Below the pieces are notes generated by a model. It was not told the DNA's origin, searched no databases, and saw nothing but the letters and a program-made list of their open reading frames with translations. Source: Steinernema hermaphroditum (Eukaryota > Nematoda > Chromadorea > Rhabditida > Steinernematidae). From it: DNA of 64,000 nt. The stretch is from assembly GCA_030435675.1 (NCBI GenBank), contig CM059621.1:8060001-8124000 (forward strand), given 5' to 3'. Positions 24,167 to 36,475 of this stretch are shown here, piece by piece (the stretch's first letter is position 1; every line of letters starts with the position of its first letter). A program made the translations under genes and the position numbers.

Positions 24167-27100
24167 ATGCTTTTGGTTTCCTTGCGATTCGCCCGTCGTG
24201 GACTCCACACGAAGCCCCCTCGCCTGGCCCAGCATGCCGTCCAGCTGAAGCCTGAACCCTTCAGGAATTTCAAGAAGGTGCGTCTCGCGTCGCTTTCAGA
24301 GATTTCGAGTGGGAGGGTTTAGGTCATGGTTGCCAACAGGGGAGAAATCGCCACCAGGGTCTTCCGGGCGGTCCATGAACTCGGAAAACGATCCGTGGCC
24401 GTCTACGCCGGTGAAGACAGGGGCTCGATCCACGTGCAGAAGGCCGACGAGTCGTACCAGATCGGACGCGGCCTGGGACCAGTCGAGGCCTACCTCAACT
24501 ACAACGATATCATCAATGTGGCTTTGAGAAGCGGCGTTGATGCCATCCACCCGGGCTATGGATTCCTGTCGGAGCGGAGCGACTTCGCAAGGGCCTGCGT
24601 GAACGCGGGTATCGTCTTCATCGGCCCGTCGCCGGACGTGATGGCGCGCATGGGCGACAAGGTCGCCGCCAGGAGGGCCGCCATCGAGGCCGGTATCCCC
24701 GTGGTGCCTGGCACCGACCATCCTATTACGACGCCTGCTGAAGCCGTCGAGTTCTTCAAGACTCACGGAGGTCCGATCATTCTGAAAGCAGCATACGGCG
24801 GTGGAGGCCGTGGAATGCGCCGCATCGATCGACTCGAAAAGGTCGAGGAGGCCTTCAAGAGCGCTTCTCGCGAGGCTCTCACCGCCTTTGGTGACGGTTC
24901 GATGTTCATCGAGAAGTTCGTCGTCCGACCACGTCACATCGAAGTTCAACTCCTGGGTGAGTACCGAAAGCCTCTGCGCTGATAAGGTTCCTTGTAGGTG
25001 ACCATCACGGCAACGTCATTCACCTCTTCGAGCGCGACTGCTCTGTGCAGCGCCGACACCAGAAGGTCGTCGAGATCGCCCCAGCGCCACAGCTCGCTCC
25101 GGAGGTCCGTGACCGAATGCTCAGCGACGCCCTGCAGATCGCACGCCACGTCGGCTACCAGAACGCCGGAACGGTCGAGTTCCTTCTCGATCAGGAAGGC
25201 CGCCATTACTTCATTGAGGTGAACGCGCGTCTCCAAGTTGAACACACCGTCACCGAGGAAGTCACGAAGTTTGTGGAGCATCCTCCGACCCCCCATAAAA
25301 CCTGATCCCTTCAGGGTCGATCTGGTGCAGTCCCAAATCAAAATCGCCGAAGGGCGCAGCTTGGCAGACCTCGACCTCTACCAGGACGCGATTAAACTCA
25401 ATGGATCTTCGATCCAGTGCCGAATCACCACCGAAGATCCCGCAAAGGGATTCCAACCGGACTACGGTAGAATCGGCGTCTTCCGTCTGGGAGAGGGCAT
25501 GGGTATTCGTCTCGACGGGAACGCCTACAGCGGGGCGGAGATCCAGCCCCACTACGACTCTCTGCTCGTCAAGATGGTCGCCACAGCGAAGGACCACCCA
25601 GAGGCTGCCGAGAAGATGCGTCGCGCCCTCTCCGAGTCCAGAATCCGCGGAGTGAAAGTAGGAGCGTCCCTCGTGACCTAATCCTCTGTTGCCTGTCCAG
25701 ACGAACATCCCCTTCCTGGAGAACGTCCTCAGCCACCCTCAGTTCGTCAGCGGCGCCGTGGACACCTCCTTCATCGAGCAGAACGAAGCGCTCTTCGCCT
25801 TCCGCGAGAGCCGCGATCGCGCCCAGAAGCTCCTCCGCTACATCGGCGAGGTCAACGTCAACGGCCCTTCCACCGAATTGCCCACCAACATCGCCCCGGC
25901 CGACGTCGTCCCCATTCCCCCGACGCACCCTGAAGGCCGCGCGCCTCGCGGATTCCGCGACATCCTCGTGGAGCGTGGTCCGGAGGCCTTCGCCAAAGCC
26001 GTTCGCAACCATAAAGGCCTTCTTGTGGGCGACACGACCTTCCGCGATGCCCACCAGTCGCTGCTCGCCACCCGCATGAGAACCTACGACCTGGCCAAGG
26101 TGGCGCCCTTCGTCGCCCACTCGTTCCCTGGTCTCTACTCCGTGGAGACGTGGGGAGTGGCGGCCTACGACGTGAACCTTAAGTTCCTGCACGAGTGCCC
26201 GTGGGAGCGTCTGCGCGCCCTCCGCGAGCGCATCCCCAACATCCCCTTCCAGATGATCTGGGGCGCCGCCAACATCGTCGGCTACTCCAACTACCCGGAC
26301 AACGTCGTCGACCGTTTCTGCGACCTGGCCGTCAAGAACGGCATGGACATCTTCCGCGTCTTCGACTGCTTCAACTACCTGCCGAACATCCTCGTCGGCG
26401 TCGACGCCGTCGGAAAGGCTGGAGGAGTCGTCGAGGCCGAGATGTGCTACAGTGGCGACGTGGCCGACCCTTCGTTGACGCGCTACGACCTCAAGTACTA
26501 CGTGGACCTGGCTGAGCAGCTCGTCAAGGCCGGCATTCACATCCTTGGCATCAAGGACATGGCGGGACTGATGAAGCCGGAAGCCGGCCGTCTCCTCATC
26601 ACAGCCCTCCGCGACCGCTTCCCCGACGTCGCCATCCACGTGCACACCCACGACACCGCCGGCACTGGGGTAGCGACCATGATCGAGTGCGCGAAGGCGG
26701 GCGCCGACGCCGTGGACTGCGCCATCGACTCGATGAGCGGCATGACGAGCCAGCCCTCTATGGGTGCCCTGGCCAATGCCCTTAAGGACTCTGAGTGGAA
26801 CACGGGCCTCGACCTCCAGAAGATCTCGCAGTACAACGCCTACTGGGAGCAGGTCCGCCAACTCTACGGCCCCTTCGAGTGCACGGCGTCGATGAAGAGC
26901 GGCAACGCCGACATCTACAAGCACCAGATCCCCGGGGGCCAGTACACGAACCTCCAGTTCCAGGCCTTCGCCCTCGGCCTCGGACATCGTTTCAACGAGC
27001 TGAAGGACCTCTACGCCGAGGCGAACGACATCCTCGGCGACTTCATCAAGGTGACCCCGTCGGCGAAAGTCGTCAGCGACCTGGCGCTCTTCATGATGCT

Positions 27101-27917
27101 TAACAACTACGACCGCAAGACGATCGAGGAGAGGGCCTCCGAGCTCACCTTCCCGATCTCGGTCATCGATTTCTTCGACGGCAAGATCGGCCAGCCCACC
27201 TACGGCTTCCCCGAACCCTTCCGCACGAATGTCCTTCGGGGACGGAAGCCCGAGTTCGAGGGCCGTCCCGGAGAGGTCCTTCCCCCCGTCGACTTCCCGA
27301 AACTAAAGTCAGACCTGGACAAGAAGCACAACACGTACCTCTGTGACGAGGACGTCATGTCGGCGGCGCTGTTCCCCCACCTCCTGGACGAATTCGAGGA
27401 GTTCCGCCAAAAGTTTGGCCCTACGGACCTTCTACCGACGAAGCCGTTCCTGATGGGCATGAAGCCTGGCGAGGAGACGGAGGCGGAGCTCGAGGCGGGG
27501 AAGACGCTGCACATCAAGTACCTCGGAGAGGTGGACACCGTCAGCGCGAAGGGAGAGCGCAAGCTGATGTTCGAGGTGAACGGCCAGCAGAGGCAAATTA
27601 GCGTCAAAGACAACGAGGCGCTGAAGGTACGGTAGCGTCTTCGGGGATACGGTAACTCTCATTTTCAGACCGTAATCACTCGGCCTCGAGCCGACCCCTC
27701 CAGCAAAGGATCTGTGGGAACTCCGATGGCCGGCGAGATTCTAGAGCTGATGGTGCAGCCAGGAGATGAAGTGAAAGCCGGACAGACGCTGTTTATCCTC
27801 TATGCCATGAAGATGGAGACCGCCGTGACGGCGCCGTGTGGAGGAGTTGTGAAAAAGGTCCATGCAGATGCGAAGGAGAAGTTGGAATCCGGGGATCTGG
27901 TCGTGGAAATTGAGTAA
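24167..27917 (+). CDS. Pyruvate carboxylase paralogue, copy 2 (altered active site)
   Basis: Six exons (24167-24277, 24323-24956, 24998-25268, 25315-25657, 25701-27626, 27669-27917) total 3534 nt, 1177 residues, full length for the family. The presequence [17 protein letters not shown] is mitochondrial in type. The biotin carboxylase domain is intact ([33 protein letters not shown]). In the carboxyltransferase domain the metal and catalytic sites are kept ([28 protein letters not shown]), but the [10 protein letters not shown] segment of copy 1 and human PC reads [10 protein letters not shown] here, so the pyruvate-binding Arg is Gly; nearby DSLN is DCFN. The biotinyl site is YAMKMET. Copy 2 has one 1.9-kb exon where copy 1 has several introns, and that exon is strongly GC-rich at third positions. 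It may carboxylate a different 2-oxo acid or have lost activity; that is inference. Confidence 0.92.
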
Positions 27918-28141
27918 ATAAGTTTGCATGAAACTGTAAAAGTTATATATTATATCCACATACAAAACAAAGAAAACATAAATTTGCACAAGCTATTGGA
28001 ACAAAGGATTACAGTAGTTCGCGCAGTTTCCGTCGCGAGCATCCCGCAACGCTTTGTATTTTAGACAGCGAAAATATTTGTCTCCTAGACGATAGGGATT
28101 TTGCAGTGAGGGGAGGAGTGCATTTCGCAGAGGAGTCGACC

Positions 28142-28868
28142 ATGGAGCGGTCGCGGCAGATGGCTGCGAAAGTCGAAGAAGGTCACAGCGGAGTCGGCGA
28201 GTTCATCATCAGCAACACTGCCATGCTTCTTCTGACTATCGCCGTCGTGGTCGTCTGTTATCACGTCTCCGTGTACTCTCTCAAGATACACCGCTACTAC
28301 AAGAGTCTTCTCATCACCTCAATCAACCCGCGATCACATTCGTATAGCGTCCCGAAGCTTCACAACGACGACGATTTCAGTAAGCTTCTTGAGCATCACC
28401 CTTTTAATAGAGTTTACAGATATCTCGGACACTGAAATTGACGACGAGCTTCAGTTCTATCAGGAGGACGAGTACGACAGCCCGCTGGTGCGTAAATTCA
28501 TCCGCGAGACGATTAAGGCGATAGATCGCCGGAAGCGGCTAAATGAACTGCGGAACCTGGAAGTCTTGCCCGAACGCCCCGATGAACATTTCATTGACGA
28601 TTTTATTGATCTGAGCGTTTACGACCACGTCAAAGCGGATAGCCGAATTAACCTTCGCGAATTCGATAAAGACGGGAAGCTTTTCGAAAAGGCGATCCGC
28701 GACTGCCAGGAAAATGTACGGTCAACCCGGCGACTAACAAACATGTAATCGGAGCAATTTCAGTACAAACCGTTTCTGATGACGGTACATAAGGGACTGC
28801 TGGCAGAACCAGTGGAGGAATATATGCTAGAAGACAAGACAAAATCTGATAACGATGAAGACAATTAG
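28142..28868 (+). CDS. Unrecognised single-pass membrane protein
   Basis: Three exons (from 28142; introns near 28379-28420 and 28714-28764) encode about 218 residues. After a short soluble N terminus comes one hydrophobic segment (about residues 25-45, ISNTAMLLLTIAVVVVCY) followed by basic residues (KIHRYYK). The rest is hydrophilic and charged, with acidic stretches (SDTEIDDEL, NDEDN at the end) and a helical middle (VRKFIRETIKAIDRRKRLNEL). No cysteine-rich or enzymatic motif is visible. Acceptors TTTTGCAG and TTTCGCAG lie shortly before the ATG. I know no family for it; splice phases fit and codon use is consistent, so I believe it is a real gene. Confidence 0.65.
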
Positions 28869-29349
28869 TGAAACTGTGCATCTAATTGGGCTGTAACGCA
28901 ACCGCCTTGATAAATATCACGTCATTTCTGTGGATGAATTTACGGCCTCAGCGTTTATGTTGCAAGACGCGACGGTGCCGTCCTACAATTCGCCATCTCG
29001 GTTCCGACCAACCGATCTGAATGTGAGAGTAATGACATTTGAACGATCACACACTGTGAGACCATGGAATACAATGATACTCAGCGAAGTCAATTCCCGT
29101 ATTCCACATGAAATGTCCCACCCGCACGCGGTTCTCCGTTTCCGTTCTTTTGTGTTCGTAGGAATTTATCGTGAGGAAAGTTGTGATGGAAGTCCGTGAT
29201 TCGTCCGATACTTTCCATTTTAGTTAATTCCGCCAAATTGACTGTTTTTCGTGTTCGTGCGCAAAGTGAAAATGTGTTAGCCTGCACAATGCTCGATTTT
29301 TGCACCTTTGTGCTTTGAACGGTTCTATTTAGCGCATGTGACCTCATCG

Positions 29350-29368
29350 GCGCGCGAAATTCGCGCGC
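29350..29368. promoter_or_regulatory. Palindromic E2F-like element upstream of PCNA
   Basis: GCGCGCGAA-A-TTCGCGCGC: two 9-bp arms, fully complementary around one central base, each matching the E2F/DP core TTCGCGCG. It lies about 240 bp upstream of the PCNA ATG. PCNA is a classical E2F target; binding here is inferred. Confidence 0.5.
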
Positions 29369-29460
29369 TTGGATGTGTGCCAAATGCCTTCCTTCCCCAT
29401 TCCAGTGGTGACATTCGAATGACCTGCTATGTCTTGTGTGGAATCTTCAAATCGACGCGC

Positions 29461-29484
29461 GGCGGGAGAGTACGTTTTCCCGCG
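29461..29484. promoter_or_regulatory. Inverted pair of E2F-like sites
   Basis: GGCGGGAGA and TTTTCCCGCG face each other a few bases apart, about 130 bp before the PCNA ATG. TTTTCCCGCG matches the E2F consensus TTTSSCGC. Confidence 0.5.
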
Positions 29485-29609
29485 TAGCCATTATATGATG
29501 CGACAAGAGTGCGGCAAAGCCGTCATTGTGTAGTTCGCTTCGCTCTGTGCGGCTACTCTTCGCGTTCAAGCTCTTTTAGCATGTATTCACCAAGTATTTT
29601 TTTGTAGAC

Positions 29610-30503
<894 letters not shown>

Positions 30504-31475
30504 ACCATTTTTGTAACAGCTTGTAATGTTTATAAATTTTTTGCCATTCTGCAGGTTCTGTTTGTTTCGTGTTGTGTCGATGGGTCATACCTCTATGTTG
30601 AGCTGAGCTGGGGGTCTTCCGGTCCTATGTTCGATGGATGTGTTGCATTCGCGGTTCTTGTTCTGCACAGCGTGTCAGAGCGGATACTTTCGTGCCTCGG
30701 GTGATGGATTTCGCATGTTAGGACACTGATTTAAGTCGTTTAGTCAGAATGTGACTATGCTCGTGTTGCCGGCATGATGCGCGACAGCGCGACGCATTCT
30801 ACTTGTGACATGCAAAACCGTTGAAGGAACGATGGAAGTTCAACACATTTCTTGCACTTTTGGCATGATTTATCCAACTTCCAAGCGAAATAGCTTTTTC
30901 AGAACGATGTGTGTGCTCATTTCGGAAAACAAAACACACAATTTCATCTCATGAGTTTTCATTTAGTGCCTTCTACGCGGAGAAATGTACATTTGCTCCA
31001 CTGTGCACATTAAGTATCTAGTCGTAGAAGCGCAATAACACTTCACACGTTTCCGCACAGTCGGTGCGCAAAATGCTCAGCAGTCTTACAAACAGATCCA
31101 CTTCATTGATTTTGATTTCTAGCGTTCTATGTCGAGAAATCCACAAGTTACTGCAAAGACAATTTTGGTCAAGAACCCTCAAACATGGACGCGAAGTAAC
31201 TTTCTCCACTCAACGAGTTTCGCGTTTTTTCGCATCTGGCACGCAAAATATTCGGGAGACAAAGGCGCACAAATTGCAACAAACGTACAAACAGAAAACA
31301 AGCGACCGGGACATTTCGTCCGTTTTTCAATGGCGCTTACATGCCGTGTATGTACGAGGGTTGAGAGAACGTTCGCCATCAATCGCGGCGTGTGTGCAGT
31401 TTCCGTTCGAATTATCGGCGCGAAATAAAATAGATTTGGTTTCAGGCGACTAACTTTGCCGACAAATCTGTTGAC
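30504..31475. other. Intergenic between pcn-1 and the SANTA gene
   Basis: About 970 bp, AT-rich, with overlapping short ORFs in several frames but no exon I would support. TTGGTTTCAG at about 31437-31446 is a probable trans-splice acceptor for the next gene. Confidence 0.4.
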
Positions 31476-32849
31476 ATGAGCAAAGAGGTTATATTGCGAT
31501 ACTGGTCTCCCGTGGTAAGTCGCTCTCTACAGTGCGGCAAAACTCTCGATTTCAGGTGAGTAGCTCGCCATTTCAAGTGAAAGTAGAAGGGTTTCTCGTC
31601 GACCGCCAGTCGCTGCGTTCTAACAAGACCAGGCCGTACCAGAGTTCGCCCATCGTTGAGGCGGTATCCCCTCGCGAACTCTCCTCGAAGAATGGAAGTG
31701 TTTACCTTCTTGATGGACCAGCTGATCTGCGCCAGTGCCGAGCACTTGGCATGTCTAAGGAGCTCGTAAATCAGTTCGAGATGGGCTTCCCAAGAAACTA
31801 TTTGTCGCTTCTGAGAGATTGGATGCATGCTAAGTAGGTAGTGCCTTTTCGTTCCTTCAGTATTTGCAAATATTTTAGGGAGAAGAAGAGCAAAAAGATC
31901 TGCAAAGCCAAGATAAATTTGGCGCAGTACTTGGAGACTCCGCATCGTCAAGAAGAAGAAACTCGAGCAAAAATCAGGTCCGACGCTCCAGGCCATGGTG
32001 CAAGCGCCCGGTTTCCAACGCTCATCGATGACTTCGAGGACGACGAGTTGGATAAATCCTTCGACCCCATGAGAGAGCGGCGCCGACTAGAGAAGATGCG
32101 AGCTAAAGGCAACGCCAACTCCGATGACTGGTCAGATAACGAAGACTACACACCAGCCCCACCAAAGAAAATAAAGGCCAAGTCCGAAAAGAAGCCGAAA
32201 GAAAAAAAGTGGACAAAAGCACAACTCCAGGACCAGTTCACACGAAACTTTGTGATGCGTGGCCGCGAGGACGATAACTTCGATATTCTACCGCACTCTA
32301 GCTCGAAAACAATTAATGATATTGTACGTGGATGTTTATTGAGACCCTCTTAACTTCGTTGCTTTAAGGACCTCTCTCTTGACGATGTAGACCAGTCGTA
32401 CCTTGAGGCCGTGCGCACTCCTGGTCCTGGCTCAATCAAACGTCCCAACAAGCGGAAGCTGAATCAGCAGGCGCTGTTCACACTGGATGAGTCCACGAAC
32501 GATTCGGATATGGGAAACAATGATGAAAACGTGGAACCTCTTTTCGATGGAGATGATGATGCCGAAGGCCGGTAAGCGAAAGTGCTGACTTTCACATGCT
32601 GAGTGCATTTCTTTTAGAGGGAACATGGAGAGGTATGTACATCAGATTATGAAGAAAGGAAAGCTGGATGCGAAGTGCCGTCAAAAGAAGCAGAAACGAC
32701 TGAACAACGCTGTGATGCAGAAGATCCACGACATGGCTATGAAGGATACGATGCGGACTCTGAAGGAGAAGGACAACAATTCTGACTACTGGAACGACGA
32801 GGATTCACGGGCGACTTTAGAAGCGGACGGTTGGAGTGACGACGAATAA
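31476..32849 (+). CDS. knl-2: SANTA-domain protein, KNL-2/M18BP1 type
   Basis: KNL-2/M18BP1 proteins load the centromeric histone CENP-A. The N-terminal ~100 residues are a SANTA domain: VILRYWSPV...FQVKVEGFLVD, SSPIVEAVSPRELSSKNGSVYLLDGPAD and LVNQFEMGFPRNYLSLLRDW. Five exons are seen: first 31476-31514, then from 31556, with further introns near 31834-31878, 32334-32368 and 32574-32617. The total is about 400 residues. The middle is lysine-rich and acidic (SDDWSDNEDYTPAPPKK, KKWTKAQLQDQFTRN), the last being a possible degenerate Myb/SANT-like start. The C terminus ends DSRATLEADGWSDDE. It is much shorter than the C. elegans KNL-2 I know of, so it could be a paralogue or a reduced orthologue. 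The SANTA call is firm; the symbol less so. Confidence 0.75.
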
Positions 32850-33591
32850 ATTTTTATTTCTCGTCGTTGGTGTCCGCGAACCAATATTTTTCGTTCCTCA
32901 CTAATGATTGTTGTACGATACTTCGTTTCCGACTATAAAGCACTTCAGAATCTCTTTTCCAGCATTTCAGTAGATTCGGGAGGAACGGTGGATGGCGAGT
33001 GGGGGAACGACCGTTTTCTGATGACTACGTAGTAGAGTGAGTCCTTTACAAGTGCGGCCGGAATGAGACGTCAGTCGGGTAGATCAATGAAGTGATGCAA
33101 GGAGAGCGGTCGACGGCCTGCGAAGGCGGCACCCTCGCAGCTCGATCGGCGCAGATACGAACGCTGCCTTCGCTGAGATGATGAGAAACACGTTCATGAT
33201 GATGCGAAACGGGAAAAACACTAACCGGAAGTTATAATATATTTCTTCAAATTGTGTAATAAAAGCTTTAGGGGTAATCACAATGGGGAGAGTAGGATAT
33301 CGCAGATGAGAAGTTATCAGCGACCGAGAAGGCCGACCTGAGAGTTTAGAACCGTGAAAAGCGCGTTTGATGCTTAGAAGATCTCTATAAACAATGTGTT
33401 TTGAGAGGCAATACGGTAGACTATGAAAGAAGAAGAGTGCTGAGCATATGTTCTGGTTAAGAGCTTCGGTACGTGGTAGAATCTAAGTGCGAGATTTGGA
33501 CGAAAGTCATACGGGAGAACCGGTGTAGCCTTCTAATAACTGCAGTGTCGCGAAAGTATATGGGGAGGGAGGAAACTAAGAAGACTAGAGG
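32850..33591. other. Intergenic, convergent 3' ends
   Basis: About 740 bp between the SANTA gene (plus) and Staufen (minus). AATAAATTTTTATTT at about 32845 overlaps the SANTA-gene stop and can serve polyadenylation on either strand. No coding signal. Confidence 0.4.
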
Positions 33592-36475
33592 TCAGACGTT
33601 ATTGGGGGTTATGGTAGTGAGGGAGAGTTTGGACAACGTCTCCAGAGCGTTGAATGCGGCGTCATTGTGCGCCGTTTCTTGACTGACTCCGCTTCCGTGG
33701 CACACGATGGGTTTCTCGATTCCAAGGGTGACCAGCGAGAAGTACTGCTGTTCTGACGATTCCTCCTGAAGATAAAACCAGAATTTGAGAGACTAGAGAA
33801 CGCCTTACCCGTGGAAAATCGGTGTAAGTACAGACGAAGCGGATTGATTTGGAGATAGAGTCCAGGCACTTGCAGGGGGACTCTGTACTGTCGATGCTTT
33901 GCTTGTAGATGGACAAGAATGCCGTAGAGAGGGAAACGATCTGCTGCTTCTGTTCATCGGTCAGCGCTTTCTTCGAGTCCCGCTTTCCCTTGCGTATCTT
34001 TCCTTCGACTATGAGTTCCGACTTCAACGGAGCGATCAGAGATTCAGGGTAGGTTGTGTCATCTGAAATCTGGCTCTGCAGGACAGCGACAACCCTGGCA
34101 CCAACCTGGAGGGGGACAGGCGCTCACATGAGAACTGAATGTCACTCTGCGCTTGCTTTCTTTTCTCACGGCGATAGAGCCGTCGTCGGAATCATTTGGG
34201 ACGGGAGACTCGACCTTGATGGACTGGAACTGCTCTGTGACCTTCCGCACTTCGAACTCCTCGTCTCGAAGACAGCGATCAACATCGGCAAAGGTGAGAT
34301 TCTTCGAGCTCTGCACTTCGGGTGACACACTCTCTTCCACTTGTTCTTCAGTGTCCGGGGAGCCACAGAGCGCGTTTGGATCAAAAACACCGATGTCCAT
34401 CGACGGTGACACGAATTCTTCGCAGGTAAATGTGTCGATCGGGGGAAGCTCGTCTAAAAGAGTCCATAAGATGCACGAAACGGCTAGTGTGTTACCTGTC
34501 GAGCGCTTCTTCAGAAGCGACTTTCCAGGCTGTGGCATCGGCTTCACATAGCCGATCTTCGCCAACATCGCTTCGGCGGCCGCGCGCTTTGCCAGCTTCT
34601 TGTTCGGCCCCGTTCCCTCGCACTGCAACCCCTTGCAGCTGACCTCAACTATGAACTCCTTGTAGCGCCCCTGTCCGTGCTCTCCGACTACTTCGAACTT
34701 CGGGTCGGGATCGTGATTGATTTGCATCACTTGGATAAGGCGACTGATCGGGTTTATGTGATGTCCGTAGAGAGGATCCTTCTTCATATCTTTCACGATC
34801 GTCTTCCGTTTCTGCTCCTTCGCCGTTCCGGACGTCCTCCGCGTCGTCTTCAGTAGAGCCGAAGCGATGTAAACGGGATCGCTTTCTAAAAAGGCAGAGA
34901 TACTAAATCGTATAGAGGGTGTTGACGCACTTAGGTTGTTCAGTTTACTGAGCATCTTCGAACACGCAGCCTGCTTGGCGCTTTTCTTGCTGCCCCCTTC
35001 GCCGTCGGCCATGATGACGTCAATGCTGTTCGAGAGCATGCACCTCATGAGGTACTGCCGCTTGTGTGGCTCTCCGGACTCCTTCAAGATCTGAAAAGCG
35101 TTTCTTTCAGCAAGGAGGAAACCGAACGGAGGATTACCTCGAACTCGACGTCCATGCGCATCTGGAGAGCCTTCTCGTGGATGAGAGAGACGACGGACTT
35201 GTGGCGCGACTTCTTCCGGTCGTCTTCGGCGTTTTCCTTCTCATCATCGCAATCGGAGTCCGTCGACGAGTCCGACTTGTTCGAAGGCGATTCGGCGACC
35301 TTCTCGGATTCCGCGAGCTTCTCCAAAGAGGGTGCGAGAATTCGAAGCGCGTCCAGGGCTGCATTTATTCTGGCCTGGTTCTTGTTCACCCCTTTCGCGG
35401 TGACTTCTTTGTTGCCAAACTTCAGAGACACAGTATGACTGTGAACGATCGGTGCGGTGGGGCAGACGGGACGCTGTGGAGGTGGAAAGTAGATCGGAGG
35501 AACATAATATGGAGGCACTCCTGGCGGCAAAGCCATCAAAGGTGGTGGCGGTGGTCGGTGGAACTGAGGAGGGGGTACGTAGGGAGGGCGAAACTGCGGA
35601 GGAACACTGAAAGGACTCGGGGGAGCATTCTGAGGCACGTCGTTGATGTCCTTGAAAGAGATGGGGATTTTAAGTTGCTGGGCTACGGAGACTAGCAGTT
35701 GAACGGGATTTGATGAATCTTTCTTGGCGCGTTTCGGACGTTCTGGTGGCAGCGGAAACTTTGTATGTTGCAACGCGACCTCGGCCGCTGCTTGCTGCGC
35801 CTTCTTGATGGACGCGCCGCTGCCTTCGTATGCTTCACCAGCCTGCAGAACTAGATTGACAGTGAAGCGTTTCTTGTGCGCGGGCCCGCTTTCGTCGAGG
35901 AGAACATACTCGTGACGAAGCTGTAAAGGTGAAAAGTTTAATTCAAGTATTGAATTCGGAAACGCTGATTAGATAGGAAGGCGATTTAAAATTGCAGATT
36001 ATCGCACAGCAGAGAAATTTATTTAACCAAACTTCCAAAAATCTGTGCAATATTTGTAATTTCCCCACATGAAGACTTTCCTCTTTAATTTCCAAACAAT
36101 CTTTTGCTCAGATCCGCATTAGCCTCTCTTCTAAACGCCTCATTGAGCTAATCACAAGAGATAATCCCCTCAAAAGCTGATCTCCATGGCACACGGCACG
36201 CCTTCGGTCGCAGCGAGCGAGAGCAGAGAAGAAACGGCGCCTACCTTGTTGTATCGGGAGAGCTCCGCGATGCGGCACATCGGCGTCTTATCCGTCTGCA
36301 CACTCAAACGCTGGGCGTAGTTGTACACGTTCTTGACCACCGGCTCGGCATCGTTGATGTGCTTCCCGCACCACGGCTCCGGATGCGCAGCGGCGGAGGA
36401 GCGCGCCAGGGGCGACGTCGACGGTGGCTCCTCCGGGGGAGTCGGCGGCGGATTCCCCGCGCTTCCCGAGTCCAT
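33592..36475 (-). CDS. stau-1: Staufen, dsRNA-binding protein with five dsRBDs
   Basis: Binds double-stranded RNA for mRNA localisation, decay and, in nematodes, RNAi-related functions. From the N terminus: a Pro/Ser-rich leader; dsRBD1 (PMCRIAELSRYNK, then ..KKRFTVNLVLQAGEAYEGSG, IKKAQQAAAEVAL); dsRBD2 split by a ~75-residue proline-rich insert (PPQFRPPYVPPPQF...) before HTVSLKFGNKEVTAKGVNKNQ, the arrangement known from fly Staufen; dsRBD3 (YLMRCMLSNSIDVIMADGEG, SKKSAKQAACSKML); dsRBD4 (NPISRLIQVMQ, FIVEVSCKGLQCEGTGPNKK, AKRAAAEAMLAKIG); a Ser/Glu linker; and dsRBD5 in the last exon (YFSLVTLGIEKPIVCHGSG, QETAHNDAAFNALETL). The ATG of MDSGSAGN follows GTGCAG directly, a trans-splice acceptor. 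Stop at 33592-33594. A ~300-bp intron splits dsRBD1. Confidence 0.9.

Larger units (their letters stand above)
28869..29609. promoter_or_regulatory. Intergenic with PCNA promoter
   Basis: About 740 bp. The left half shows nothing. The right half holds E2F-like elements described separately. No coding exon seen. Confidence 0.5.

Noticed and set aside
25569..26987. 472-codon minus-strand ORF rich in Val, Gly, Asp and Arg
   Set aside because: Shadow of the GC-rich carboxyltransferase exon of pyruvate carboxylase copy 2; composition is typical of an antisense frame and no homology is seen.
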